From NCBI GenBank assembly GCA_937907415.1, contig CALCHY010000016.1, forward strand, positions 1 through 13,404: a DNA stretch of 13,404 nt. Reading direction: 5' to 3'. Origin of the DNA: an uncultured Trueperaceae bacterium (lineage in GTDB: Bacteria; Deinococcota; Deinococci; Deinococcales; Trueperaceae). Shown one piece after another: positions 1-7,118 of the stretch. The translations under genes and the position numbers were made by a program. The number at the start of each line of letters is the position of its first letter. The first letter of the stretch is position 1. The notes under the pieces were generated by a model. That model did no database searches. It was given only the letters and a program-made list of their open reading frames with translations, and was not told where the DNA came from.

Positions 1-60
1 AAGGCCGTAGGCTGAGGTCAAGCGCATCGGGTTATCATCACGGCCGGTACCTCAAACGCC

Positions 61-1008
61 ATGAAGCTATTTGTAGGCCCGACCGACCATGACTGGTACA
101 CCTACCTGCGTAACCAACAGCGGGACGAGGTCAACTTCTGGTGGCCAAGCGGCCACCAAGCCTTCAGGGCACTAGAACCCGGAGAGCCATTCCTCTTCAA
201 AGCCAAAGCGCCGCACGAGGCCATCATCGGCGGGGGCTTCTTCGTGAGTTACGTGTCTGCTCCCGTTTCACTTGCATGGCAGGCCTTTGGCGAAGCGAAC
301 GGGACACCGGACGCCCGGACCTTGCTCGAGCGCTTAAGGAAATACCGAAGGGACGACGCCCCGGACCCCGAGATCGGCTGCACCATTATCAGCGAACCGT
401 TCTTCTTCCCTGAAGAACTCTGGGTGAATCTACCGCCGGACTGGAAGAAGAACATCGTAAGGGGCAAGACCTACTCGACTGACGAGCCAATCGGTGCAAA
501 CCTCTGGGACGCCGTCGTCCGACAGATGGCGGACCCGCGCACTATTACCGGACCTAGCATCCAAGACGCCACGGCCGCTGGCCCGGCCGTTGATGGCAAA
601 GTGAACATGTTCGGGGCCGCGAGCCCCGTGCGTCATCGCCTCGGCCAAGGCGCGTTCCGGCTCGGGGTCCTAGACGCGTACGGCAAGCGCTGTGCGGTCA
701 CTGGAGAGCGGGTCGTCCCTGTCCTCGAAGCGGCGCACATTCGGCCCTACACGAGCGAAGGTCCCCACCTGATCTCTAACGGCCTCGCGCTACGGGCGGA
801 CATCCACCGCCTGTTCGATCTTGGCTACGTAACCGTCGACCGGAACCTCAAGTTTCGTGTCTCCAGGCTACTCGAAGAGGAGTACGCCAACGGCAAGGAC
901 TACTACCGCTACCAGAACGCACCACTTGCGGTAACCCCACAACAACACGACAAGCGCCCAGCGGCTGAGTATCTCGAGTGGCATGGAGACGTGGTGTTCA
1001 GGCCGTGA
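61..1008 (+). CDS. HNH endonuclease with N-terminal PUA/EVE-like domain
   Basis: This 315-residue protein is probably a DNA endonuclease. The C-terminal part (about residues 195-290) is an HNH_2-type domain: CAVTG begins at residue 211, the AAHI motif carries the expected catalytic His226, SNGLALR carries Asn240, and DIHRLFD carries metal-binding His249. The N-terminal ~130 residues (GEPFLFKAKAP then IIGGGFF) look like the strand-rich core of PUA/EVE-type reader domains, which in some restriction enzymes recognise modified bases; this is fold-level inference. The family is widespread as a single gene. The ATG at 61 is the first start after an in-frame stop at 13-15, and no convincing ribosome site precedes it, so a short or absent leader is possible. 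The gene lies more than 6 kb from the three-gene module at 7119-13340 and need not be linked to it. The HNH call is firm; a type IV restriction role is speculative. Confidence 0.87.
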   Translation: MKLFVGPTDHDWYTYLRNQQRDEVNFWWPSGHQAFRALEPGEPFLFKAKAPHEAIIGGGFFVSYVSAPVSLAWQAFGEANGTPDARTLLERLRKYRRDDAPDPEIGCTIISEPFFFPEELWVNLPPDWKKNIVRGKTYSTDEPIGANLWDAVVRQMADPRTITGPSIQDATAAGPAVDGKVNMFGAASPVRHRLGQGAFRLGVLDAYGKRCAVTGERVVPVLEAAHIRPYTSEGPHLISNGLALRADIHRLFDLGYVTVDRNLKFRVSRLLEEEYANGKDYYRYQNAPLAVTPQQHDKRPAAEYLEWHGDVVFRP

Positions 1009-1450
1009 AGCGCTCGCTGAGCTAGCTGACCAAGGCTGAAGGCGAAGCAACGGTACAAGTGTGTAGAGAGCCCCGGCCACCAACCGCATCCGCGCCCTCC
1101 ACTTGCCCGTCAATCACCCACGGTCGTTCGGGCAGACAGTTACGAGACTCACCATGCGGAATGGGTGCCAACTGGAGGTCTAGCCGCCGACCACGAATTC
1201 AGATGCTGCGGCACGGTCCGTCAATCGTTAGAGGCCCGAAAACGTTGCCTCAGAGCATCCAGCTCCTGCTGGGCGCCCGTTTCAGTATCCTCGATATTCC
1301 AGAACACCCATCCACTCTTGGGCCAGTACTGGCGCCCACCAGAAGCTTAGGGGGGTCGACGCCGCGTAACCCTCCTCACGACCGCGACGCAGCGGAGCAG
1401 GCCTGCGCTATGCTCTCCCCCAGAAATTCTGCAGAAGGGGGGCCCAGCCG
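1009..1450. other. Intergenic region without an intact gene; possible short gene remnant
   Basis: No intact gene is apparent in these 442 bases. On the minus strand, 1346-1221 is an open frame of 41 codons ending in TGA. It has protein-like composition (YWPKSGWVFWN followed by an amphipathic, charged stretch ending LDALRQRF), but an in-frame TAA lies immediately upstream at 1349-1347 and no good start exists, so it may be the decayed 3' end of a gene. A perfect 12-bp palindrome (gccagtactggc, 1322-1333) lies inside it. A TATGCT at 1409-1414 could be a -10 box for the gene at 1451, without a recognisable -35. Confidence 0.3.
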
Positions 1451-1870
1451 ATGCCGTGGTGGTCGTACGCGCTGCTTTCGGCGTTAGCCGCCTCTGCCAC
1501 CGCCATCCTCGCCAAGGTTGGCGTCCAGGACGTGCCTTCTAACCTGGCCACAGCCATCAGGACGGTGGTGGTGCTCGTCTTCGCCTGGGGCGTGGTTTTC
1601 GCGTCGCAGGAGCATCAGGGTCTGAGCGCCCTCAGGCCGCGCTCGGTGCTGTTCCTGGCGCTCTCCGGCGTTGCCACAGGCGTCTCGTGGCTCGCGTACT
1701 TCAAGGCCTTGCAGATGGCACCCGTCTCGCGCGTGGCCCCCATCGACAAGGTGAGCCTTGCCTTCACCATCATCCTGGCGGCCGTGCTTCTCGGTGAGCA
1801 GGTGTCCTGGAAACTCGGCCTTGGCGCCGCCCTCATGGTGGCGGGGGCGTTACTCACCATCTGGAAGTGA
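1451..1870 (+). CDS. Half-size EamA-family membrane protein (COG2510-like)
   Basis: This 139-residue integral membrane protein has about five hydrophobic helices and a single EamA-type domain of the drug/metabolite transporter superfamily. The run SWLAYFKALQMAPVSRVAP (about residues 77-95), followed by a helix with LLGEQ, is typical of the family. Single-domain members of about 140 residues are known (COG2510 type) and are thought to pair as dimers, whereas most EamA proteins carry two repeats, so this is probably a complete small protein. The start is well supported: AGAAGGGGGG at about 1432-1441 lies about 9 nt before the ATG. The substrate cannot be inferred. Confidence 0.85.
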   Translation: MPWWSYALLSALAASATAILAKVGVQDVPSNLATAIRTVVVLVFAWGVVFASQEHQGLSALRPRSVLFLALSGVATGVSWLAYFKALQMAPVSRVAPIDKVSLAFTIILAAVLLGEQVSWKLGLGAALMVAGALLTIWK

Positions 1871-2037
1871 GCGGCCCACCCAGGCACTCCGGCTTGAACC
1901 GCCTCACGAGATCGGGACGTCCGAAATGTCGTTGACTTCTGAATAGGCGCTCCCACGCCCCACACACCACCCAGCGTATGCTCACCCATCCGAAAATCCG
2001 CGAGCGACCGCACCCCACGAAAGGAATACCGCCGCAA

Positions 2038-2220
2038 ATGTCAACACCAAGCGCAAACGATGACCCACAACTAGTCGAACATATCCAGCAACGCCAACTC
2101 CTCAAGGCAGTCCAGCGCTACAAGGAGCTGACCGGCTCTAACTTGGCCGAGGCCAAGGCGAGTGTGGACGCCCTCGTGCGCTCGCCCGCCTACGCGCACC
2201 TCTTTCCGTCCAAGCGCTAG
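2038..2220 (+). CDS. Small bL12 C-terminal-domain-like protein
   Basis: This 60-residue soluble protein resembles the C-terminal domain of ribosomal protein bL12 (L7/L12). The segment AVQRYKELTGSNLAEAKASV has the same pattern as the bL12 helix-loop-helix (xxVRExTGLGLKEAKxxV). It lacks the N-terminal dimerisation domain and hinge, so it is not the ribosomal stalk protein; such short stand-alone domains occur in many bacteria without a known role. I chose the ATG at 2038 because AAAGGAA (2019-2025) lies 12 nt before it. A possible ATG at 1978 would add 20 proline-rich residues and has no ribosome site. The gene converges on the EamA gene of the opposite strand, and the two stop codons share one CTAG (2217-2220). 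Confidence 0.75.
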   Translation: MSTPSANDDPQLVEHIQQRQLLKAVQRYKELTGSNLAEAKASVDALVRSPAYAHLFPSKR

Positions 2221-3155
2221 GGCCGGGGGTTCGTCGCGGACGAGTCCACGACTGGCGGCAGCACGCTCCTCCGCCCCCTCGCCCCTCCAACCTGCACGAT
2301 CAGCGTCCCCACCGAGGCGAGCAGCAACCCGGCGATCTGCGGCGCGCTGAGGCGCTCCCCGAGGAACACCCACGCCAGCACGGCGATCTGGATGAGCATG
2401 GTGTTGTTGATGACGCTCGACTCCGTGGCCGTTAACCGCTGGAGGGTCAGGTTCCAGAGGGTGAACGCGAACGCGGTGTTCACGGCCGCAAGCCAAGCGA
2501 TGATCAGCCAACTCTGCAGGGAGAGGGCGGGCAGTCCGTGCGTGGCGAGTCCTGTGCCGAGTAGGCCGAGGGCTCCGACGCCCATGCTCACCAGGGTCAC
2601 GGCGGCCGCCGGGAGCGCGAAGGAGCGGTTGACGTAACGCCCGATGACGGCGGCAGCAGCGTTGAAGACCACGCTGGCGGCCGCGATGATCAAGCCAACG
2701 ACCTGGCCGCCCGGAACGGCCGTCGGGTTGAGGAAGATCATGGCGCCAACGACCGCCACCAACACGCCTAACCCTTGCAGCCACCCTGGGCGCTCGCCGA
2801 GCCACACCGCCGCCAACACGGCCACCGCGATGGGCGAGAAGCTCAGCACGAGGCTCGTCGTCTGCGCGGGCAGCCGCTCGAGCGCCAAGAACTGCGCGCC
2901 TTGCGTGAAGGTGTACATCACGACCCCGAGCGCCACCAGCCAACCCCACTCGCGGCGCGATAGGCGCCGGAGCGGCGCGCGGACCCCGCGGCGGAGGAGC
3001 AGCGGCGCCAGCAGCAGGAACGCCAGTCCGTAACGCAGTCCCGCGAACATGAGGGCCGGGATCTCCTCAAGGCCGACCTTTATGAGCACCCACGACGTCG
3101 ACCACAGGAACGTGACGAACAGGGCCTGCAGGATGCTTCTAACGTAAGGCGGCAT
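2217..3155 (-). CDS. EamA-family (DMT superfamily) transporter
   Basis: This 312-residue inner-membrane transporter has the full ten-helix, two-repeat EamA layout. The first repeat opens with FVTFLWSTSWVLIKVGL and the second (about residue 155 onward) contains FTLWNLTLQRLTATESSV followed by a helix with VFLGE, the usual family signature. Family members export metabolites such as amino acids or nucleobases, but the substrate cannot be told here. GGAGGG lies 6 nt before the ATG. It is the last gene of a minus-strand operon, starting 31 nt after the diguanylate cyclase. The C-terminus (GARGRRSVLPPVV...) is a short basic cytoplasmic tail. Its TAG overlaps the stop of the convergent bL12-like gene. 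Confidence 0.9.
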   Translation of the reverse strand: MPPYVRSILQALFVTFLWSTSWVLIKVGLEEIPALMFAGLRYGLAFLLLAPLLLRRGVRAPLRRLSRREWGWLVALGVVMYTFTQGAQFLALERLPAQTTSLVLSFSPIAVAVLAAVWLGERPGWLQGLGVLVAVVGAMIFLNPTAVPGGQVVGLIIAAASVVFNAAAAVIGRYVNRSFALPAAAVTLVSMGVGALGLLGTGLATHGLPALSLQSWLIIAWLAAVNTAFAFTLWNLTLQRLTATESSVINNTMLIQIAVLAWVFLGERLSAPQIAGLLLASVGTLIVQVGGARGRRSVLPPVVDSSATNPRP

Positions 3156-3186
3156 TCACAACCCTCCGCGGGTACGAGCGTCAATG

Positions 3187-4347
3187 TCAGTAGCGCGTGC
3201 GCTTGACGCCATACAGGGCGCCGTCGGCCTCGGCAAGCAAGCGCCGCAGCACGGCCTCCTCGGAGCCCGGTCCGTCCAGCAACGCCTGACCCTCCAAGTC
3301 AGCTACTCCGATGCTCACGTCCAGCCGACCACCGTGGTCGGTGGGCTGCCTTGCGATCGCCTCTTGCAGGCGCGGCGCAAGGGCGGCCGCGGCTCGACCA
3401 TCGGTTCCCGGGAGGAGCGCCACGAACTCGTCCCCGCCTAGGCGCGCGACTAGGTCATATGGCCTCAAGTTCGCACGGAGTCCTTCCGCAATGACGCACA
3501 AGGCCTTGTCGCCCGCCCCGTGGCCCCAGTTGTCGTTGATGCTCTTGAACTCGTTGGCGTCCACCATCAGCAGGCTAACCGGCGCCCCACTGCGCGCCGC
3601 GCGCTGTAGTTCCTGCTTGGCGCGCTCCTCGAACCCGCGGCGGTTCAAGAGTTCGGTGAGGGGATCGAGGTGCGCCTGGACCGCCAGTTCAGCCGTGACG
3701 CGGCCGCTGAAGACGAGGAAGTAAGCGAAGACTGCCCCTAGCCCGATGATCACTCCCACCGCGACCGAGACGGGAGGAATGCCCCCTTCTCCGAGCAACC
3801 GCGGCGCACCCCCAAGCGCTGCAGTGCCAACTGCCCGCACGGCGAGCAGTGCGGCCGCGGTCGCCAGCCAGTAGGCGGCGGGGCGCCTACCGGGGTTGAG
3901 GCTGGTTGCGCGGGGGCCGACTAACAAGCGCTGCGAGGTCAACGCAAGCAGCAACGACAACGCGGCCGACATTATGACCACCCTCGCCGAGTACGCGTCC
4001 ACCACGTAGCGCGCCGCCAGGGTGAGCAAGATGGCTGGCGCCACGACGTACAGGTAGATGCCGCGCTGCGGCTTCTCGCCGTCCAACAGCCTGATGCTCT
4101 GGTAGATCAACGACCCCGCAAGCAGGTACAACAGGTTCGCGCCTAGCAAGGTCAGCAGCTCGGGCACCAGGCCCTCGAGCGCGAACAGCGCCCAGGAGCC
4201 AGCGAGCGTTGCAGTGGCTATGGCGCCGACCAGGGCGCTACGGCGAGTGTCCTTCGGTAGGGTTCTGACGAGCAGGCTAAGGGTGACGGTGGTGACGACC
4301 AAGAAGCCGACCCCCATCACGAAGACAGTACGGATGTCGAGGGTCAT
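3187..4347 (-). CDS. Membrane-bound diguanylate cyclase (GGDEF domain)
   Basis: This 386-residue protein should make cyclic di-GMP from two GTP at the inner membrane. The N-terminal ~215 residues contain about seven hydrophobic helices, a probable membrane sensor of no family I recognise. The GGDEF domain fills the rest: the active-site motif GGDEF is intact at residues 304-308, preceded at exactly five residues by the inhibitory site RPYD (295-298), so both catalysis and product feedback look possible. LTELLNRRGFEERA marks the domain start and ADGALYGVKR its end. No EAL or HD-GYP domain is present. The gene begins 18 nt after the stop of the IMPase-family gene and has no obvious ribosome site, so it is probably translationally coupled to it. 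Confidence 0.93.
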   Translation of the reverse strand: MTLDIRTVFVMGVGFLVVTTVTLSLLVRTLPKDTRRSALVGAIATATLAGSWALFALEGLVPELLTLLGANLLYLLAGSLIYQSIRLLDGEKPQRGIYLYVVAPAILLTLAARYVVDAYSARVVIMSAALSLLLALTSQRLLVGPRATSLNPGRRPAAYWLATAAALLAVRAVGTAALGGAPRLLGEGGIPPVSVAVGVIIGLGAVFAYFLVFSGRVTAELAVQAHLDPLTELLNRRGFEERAKQELQRAARSGAPVSLLMVDANEFKSINDNWGHGAGDKALCVIAEGLRANLRPYDLVARLGGDEFVALLPGTDGRAAAALAPRLQEAIARQPTDHGGRLDVSIGVADLEGQALLDGPGSEEAVLRRLLAEADGALYGVKRTRY

Positions 4348-4365
4348 GGCAGGTAGTTGTGGTCG

Positions 4366-5196
4366 TCAGGCACGCAAGTCGTTAGCGCCGAGCACCGACA
4401 GGAACTTCGCGTGAACGTGCCCGTTCGTGGCCACCAGCAGGTTGTCGCCCAAGCGATAAGCCTCGCCGGACCCGCCCGTAGCCGCGCCGCCTGCCTCCTG
4501 CAGTACCAGCAAAGCAGCGGCCGCGTCCCACGGTTTGAGGGCCAACTCCCAGAACACGTCGAGGCGCCCGCAGGCGACGTAACAAAGGTCAAGCGCGGCC
4601 GCGCCGGGCCGACGCACGCCCTGCACCTGCGTCAGCACGCGCGAGAAGAGCTCCAGGTTCTCGAGCCGCTCACCCGTGTCGTAGGAGAAGCCGGTGCAGA
4701 CCAGCGCGCGCCTTACCTCGCTCGTGGTCGTCACCCTGATCGGCTTGCCGTTCAGGAACGCCCCACCGCCTGAGGTGGCGGTGAACAGCTCGTCGCGGCC
4801 TACGTCGAACACGGCCCCGACGCGCACGACCCCATCGATTTCGAGCGCGATCGACACGTTGTAGTACGGGAAGCCGTGAGCGTAATTCACGGTGCCATCG
4901 AGCGGATCCACGATCCAGCGGTAGCGCGAGTCGCTGCCCTCGCTGGCGCCAGACTCCTCGCCTAGAACCGCGTGCGTCGGGTAAGCGGTGGCCAGCACCT
5001 CGCGAATACGCTGCTCGCACAACCTGTCGACCTGCGTCACGAGATCGACGTCGCTAGACTTCGTGCTCACCCGCAGCTCCGCGCCGCGCTGCGCCTGCTG
5101 GATGCGGCCAGCTTCGATGGCCGCGAACACGGCCGTGTGGAGGAACCGCGCCAACGCGCCAGTGTCGGGCGGAGTGAGGTCAGTGCGTGCAGTCAT
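4366..5196 (-). CDS. Inositol monophosphatase family protein
   Basis: This 276-residue soluble enzyme belongs to the Mg2+-dependent IMPase/FIG superfamily, which removes phosphate from inositol phosphates, fructose bisphosphate, PAP or related compounds. Metal-binding residues are intact: GEES at 79-82, the hallmark WIVDPLDGTVNY from residue 94 with Asp97 and Asp100, and the C-terminal WDAAA with Asp224. DLVTQVD near residue 50 is the usual helix before the core. Length is normal for the family. It heads a minus-strand operon with a diguanylate cyclase and an EamA transporter. The ATG at 5196 lacks a strong ribosome site but sits 5 nt after TAAACT (see that entry). Which phosphate ester is used cannot be read from sequence. 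Confidence 0.93.
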   Translation of the reverse strand: MTARTDLTPPDTGALARFLHTAVFAAIEAGRIQQAQRGAELRVSTKSSDVDLVTQVDRLCEQRIREVLATAYPTHAVLGEESGASEGSDSRYRWIVDPLDGTVNYAHGFPYYNVSIALEIDGVVRVGAVFDVGRDELFTATSGGGAFLNGKPIRVTTTSEVRRALVCTGFSYDTGERLENLELFSRVLTQVQGVRRPGAAALDLCYVACGRLDVFWELALKPWDAAAALLVLQEAGGAATGGSGEAYRLGDNLLVATNGHVHAKFLSVLGANDLRA

Positions 5197-5201
5197 GCAC
5201 G

Positions 5202-5207
5202 AGTTTA
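5202..5207 (-). promoter_or_regulatory. Possible -10 box of a leaderless promoter for the IMPase operon
   Basis: On the minus strand TAAACT ends 5 nt before the ATG at 5196, which would place transcription initiation at or next to the start codon. Such TANNNT boxes just before leaderless genes are common in Deinococcota and actinobacteria. No clear -35 is seen and no Shine-Dalgarno lies nearby, so this is a suggestion only. Confidence 0.3.
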
Positions 5208-5287
5208 CGTCGCTTGGCCCGGCTCGAGACCACCGGCATGGCGCGGCGCCGCAGGATGAGCAAGTGTCGCTGGCCGCCGAGCAACGG

Positions 5288-5317
5288 CGAGGGGCCGCCT
5301 AGCTTGGCGGCCCCTCG
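5288..5317 (-). terminator. Perfect 12-bp hairpin after the propeller gene
   Basis: CGAGGGGCCGCC (5288-5299) and its exact reverse complement GGCGGCCCCTCG (5306-5317) flank a 6-nt loop. The hairpin lies 52 nt past the stop of the minus-strand lipoprotein gene and upstream of the IMPase operon. There is no T-tract on either strand, so it would be a non-canonical terminator or an mRNA-stabilising stem; its position suits insulating the operon at 5196 from read-through. Confidence 0.65.
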
Positions 5318-5338
5318 ACCTCGTGGCTCTAATGGTAC

Positions 5339-5373
5339 GCGTCAGCGGGCGCGCGTCAGCGGGCGCGCGTCAG
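5339..5373. repeat. 14-bp tandem repeat, 2.5 copies, at the 3' end of the propeller gene
   Basis: The unit gcgtcagcgggcgc occurs at 5339-5352 and 5353-5366, followed by a partial copy (gcgtcag) at 5367-5373. The partial copy contains the stop codon of the minus-strand gene (TGA, 5372-5370), so each further unit repeats a TGA every 14 nt. It looks like a replication-slippage repeat just after the coding end. Confidence 0.85.
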
Positions 5374-6784
5374 TTTCCAGCGCCCTCGTAGATCAGGTAG
5401 CGAGAGTTGTCGTTGTCGGCTACGAAGAGGCGATTGCCGTAAACATAGACGCCCGCCGGGTAGTCGAGGCCCGTGGCTGAGGCAGATGCTGAGGTGGCAT
5501 CGAAGTCGACTTGTCCGAGCACGGCGTCAGCGGGTTGGGCTGTAGTAGTCGGGAAGGTGCTCCAAACGAGCACGCGGTTGTTGTTTGCGTCGGCAACGAA
5601 GAGCTGGTTCCCGTTGCTATCCACGCTGTACGGGTAGTCGAAGCCCGCAGCGCCGGAAGCGGAAACGTCGCCAACGAAGTCGGCCTGCCCTAAGACGATG
5701 TCCGCATCCGCGAAGTCGGTGGTCGGGAAGGTGTTCCAGATGAGCACGCGGTTGTTGTACGAGTCCGCCACGACCAAGCGGGTGCCGTCACTCCACACGT
5801 TGCACGGGTGATTCAGGGTGTTGGCGGCGACGGGTCCGCCTGCGTTGCTCGCGCCAGAGATGAGGTCGGGCTGACCAAGCACGAGGTCGGCGGGTGTGTC
5901 TATCTCGGTGGGAACCTCGTCCCAGATCAGTACCCGGTTGTTGCTGGTGTCGGCTACTATCAGGCGCCCGCCAGCAATCGTCATGCTCTCTGGGAGCTGA
6001 AGGAAGTGGCCGTCGTCCCGGCTACTTCACTGACGAGGTCCGGTTGACCGATGGCGAAGTCGGCCGCGGCGCCACTAGTTGTCGGGGGCGTGTTGTAGAC
6101 AGTGATGCGGTTGAACGAGTAGTCGAGGATGAACAAGCGTTGCCCGTCAGTCGCTACCGTCTGGGGGCCGCTGAAGGTAGCGGCGTCGACGATGCTGTCG
6201 TTGTCGTCGAAGTCGTCCTAGCCGACCACGAAGTCGGCAGCCGCTCCGTTGCTGGTCGGCACTTGCAGGTAGCCCATCACCCGGCTATTACCGTAGTCAG
6301 GCAGGTACATAACGCCGTTGAAGACTAGCGGCTTGAGGTAAGGGCTGCTAATCACTTTGTTCGTGGCGGTTTCGGAAGGTGCCTCGAAGTCAGGTTGACC
6401 GATAGCCACTGCGGCAGCCTGGGAGGCTTCAAGCGTCAGGAACGGGTACTCCAGTTCAAGGGTCTCCGTGCCTGGCACCGCCTGTCCCTTGTTAGCAACC
6501 GAAACGGTGATGGTGTTGGCGTTGTCCTTCAGTTCGACGGTGAGCTCGAGGACGTCGCCGGTACGAACCTTCGTGACGTCGCGCGCGTCGCTCGTCACGC
6601 CGATCAGCGCGTCTGGCTGGGCGCTGGTAAGTTGGGCTTTCACGACGACAATGCGGCTGCCGTGAATCGTCTGGCCGCTCGTGTGAGAGGTGAACGCCAC
6701 TGCGGCGTTGGGCGTCGGCGGCGTGCACGCCACCAGTGCCGCGCTGAGGGCAACTAGGAGAGGAAGGATTCGGTGAAGGCACAC
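5370..6784 (-). pseudogene. Broken lipoprotein with Ig-like domain and six-bladed NHL-type propeller
   Basis: Read through its lesions, this encodes about 471 residues. The GTG at 6784 is chosen because AAGGGA lies 10 nt upstream and a lipoprotein signal follows, with lipobox LVAC and acylated Cys20. Residues ~25-115 look like an Ig-like domain. After that come six repeats of about 58-60 residues built on a GQPDF strand and a later NNRVLIW strand (NHL-like), the number expected for a six-bladed propeller. The first repeat begins with AVAIGQPDF and the last lacks that strand, so the ring could close through it. Two defects interrupt it: an amber codon at 6220-6218, where GGC-TAG-GAC replaces an expected GGC-CAG-GAC (GQ motif), and a one-base loss near 5998-6006, after which the frame resumes at LPESMTIAGG. 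The total length of 1415 nt is one short of a multiple of three. Intact function would be surface binding; sequencing error remains possible. Confidence 0.8.
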
Positions 6785-7118
6785 GGTGAGAACGTCCCTT
6801 CTGTTCGGGCGGCATCTACCTGGAAGCGCTGCGAGTTCAGTGGCCTTAGGCCCCGTCCACCGCACTGAGGCGTAGTCGTTCCGAAGCGACAGGAAAGCCT
6901 AGCCCAGTGCTCTTCGGTGTAGCTGCGAAATCCTTCCCTAACGTTCGTGGGCCCGCCGCGGCGCTAGCTGTCGCGGCTACCGAGAATGCTGTCCGTGGCG
7001 CGCCCAAAGGGTCGGCGCCAACGCCCGGACTTCATGAGACCGGGTATTCTTGCCCAAACGCAACACGGGCGCGGCACGGGCACACTTCGTCGTACCGCTC
7101 AGAGGGGGCTCCCCAGCG
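6785..7118. promoter_or_regulatory. Divergent intergenic region between the propeller gene and the DUF6361-PLD-helicase operon
   Basis: These 334 bases separate two divergent transcription units and must hold the promoter of the three-gene operon unless it is expressed from further away. A TATTCT at 7045-7050 (4 of 6 matches to a -10) has no good -35 at 16-18 nt. A small palindrome, ggcct-t-aggcc, lies at 6842-6852 about 58 nt upstream of the propeller start. No regulator gene or clear operator was recognised. Confidence 0.3.

Noticed and set aside
868..1113. Minus-strand frame overlapping the HNH 3' end
   Set aside because: The hydrophobic stretch arises opposite the HNH coding sequence; there is no ribosome site or family resemblance.
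1059..1487. 142-codon plus-strand frame before the EamA-like gene
   Set aside because: It is rich in Pro, Arg and Ser with no domain pattern, and it runs into the well-supported start at 1451 in a different frame.
1932..1937. TTGACT resembling a -35 box before the bL12-like gene
   Set aside because: No -10 box at 16-18 nt spacing; likely chance.
2071..2949. 292-codon minus-strand frame inside the EamA gene
   Set aside because: It is an arginine/alanine-rich shadow of the GC-rich EamA gene in another frame, without any domain pattern.
5370..6300. DNA-level repeats in the propeller gene as a possible CRISPR or minisatellite
   Set aside because: They are diverged coding repeats of about 175 bp that translate into NHL-type blades, with no spacers of constant length.
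6785..6865. Longer lipoprotein start at ATG 6865
   Set aside because: It would place 27 basic, proline-rich residues before the signal peptide; GTG 6784 has a good ribosome site and gives a normal lipoprotein signal.
7050..7118. Longer DUF6361 N-terminus starting at ATG 7050
   Set aside because: The ribosome site AGAGGGGG fits ATG 7119, and recognisable similarity begins there.
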